Part shown: piece after piece, positions 6,404 to 6,487 of the stretch
Position numbering within the stretch: position 1 is the stretch's first letter
How the letters are laid out: each line of letters begins with the position of its first letter
From: Blautia sp.
GTDB lineage: Bacteria; Bacillota; Clostridia; Lachnospirales; Lachnospiraceae
Assembly (NCBI GenBank): GCA_017420455.1
Contig: JAFOJB010000409.1
Coordinates: forward strand, 1 to 6,487
Direction: 5' to 3'
DNA length: 6,487 bases
The notes under the pieces: model-generated
Told to the model about the DNA's origin: nothing
Databases searched by the model: none
What the model saw: the letters and a program-made list of their open reading frames with translations, nothing else
Translations under genes and position numbers: made by a program

Positions 6404-6451
6404 AAAAGGCGTGTGAAAAACGGGAAGCCGTTTTTTACACGCCTTTTTCTT
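6404..6451 (+). terminator. Strong rho-independent terminator, possibly bidirectional
   Basis: Bases 6404-6423 pair with 6428-6447 around a GAAG tetraloop. This gives a continuous 20-bp stem with one G-U pair (6415 with 6436). The core arms are GGCGTGTGAAAAACGG and CCGTTTTTTACACGCC. The 3' arm runs into TTTTTCTTT. The 5' arm begins AAAAGG, so the complementary strand also carries a T-run after the stem and the element could stop transcription both ways. It ends the cupin-GH27 operon. Confidence 0.92.
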
Positions 6452-6487
6452 TACAGTTCCTTATGGCAGTGTTTTCAGAACAGGAGC

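Overview
The window looks like chromosomal DNA from an anaerobic Firmicute, most likely a gut clostridium of the Lachnospiraceae type. This is inferred from strong GGAGG ribosome binding sites, at least one TTG start, intermediate to moderately high GC, a strong intrinsic terminator, and the combination of clostridial-looking membrane-complex genes with a cytoplasmic GH27 glycosidase. No marker gene fixes the species. All genes called with confidence lie on the + strand.

Region 1 (2-4232) is the 3' part of an operon for a membrane ion-translocating complex of the complex I/Mrp antiporter/group 4 hydrogenase superfamily. It holds three consecutive antiporter-like subunits: one cut by the window's left edge (2-556), a complete 488-aa subunit (594-2060) and a larger 697-aa HycC/HyfB-like subunit (2139-4232). 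Each keeps the charged and histidine residues of the proton pathway as far as it is visible. No redox subunit (hydrogenase large or small subunit, quinone or flavin module) and no small Mrp subunit lies in the window. The choice between an Mrp-type antiporter, an Ech/Hyf-type hydrogenase and a hydrogenase-related (Ehr-like) complex therefore depends on the upstream genes.

Region 2 (4233-4504) is a 272-base intergenic stretch. It holds a weak candidate terminator for the membrane operon, an extended -10 promoter candidate and a structured leader with an 11-base-spaced direct repeat.

Region 3 (4505-6271) is a two-gene carbohydrate operon: a small single-domain cupin (153 aa) and, six bases later, a GH27 glycoside hydrolase (432 aa) without a signal peptide. 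The GH27 protein has both catalytic aspartates. One of the two adjacent aspartates that hold galactose in ordinary alpha-galactosidases is replaced by isoleucine, a change associated with beta-L-arabinopyranosidases of the same family. An intracellular beta-L-arabinopyranosidase acting on imported plant glycosides is a reasonable alternative to alpha-galactosidase.

Region 4 (6272-6487) has no supported gene. It holds two small GC-rich hairpins and a 20-bp rho-independent terminator that could work in both directions. A convergent gene may end just beyond it.

I found no CRISPR array, insertion sequence, tRNA or rRNA, phage gene or defence system. The most useful leads are the GH27 active-site substitution, the cupin-GH27 pairing, and a three-copy repeat in the C-terminal extension of the large antiporter subunit.
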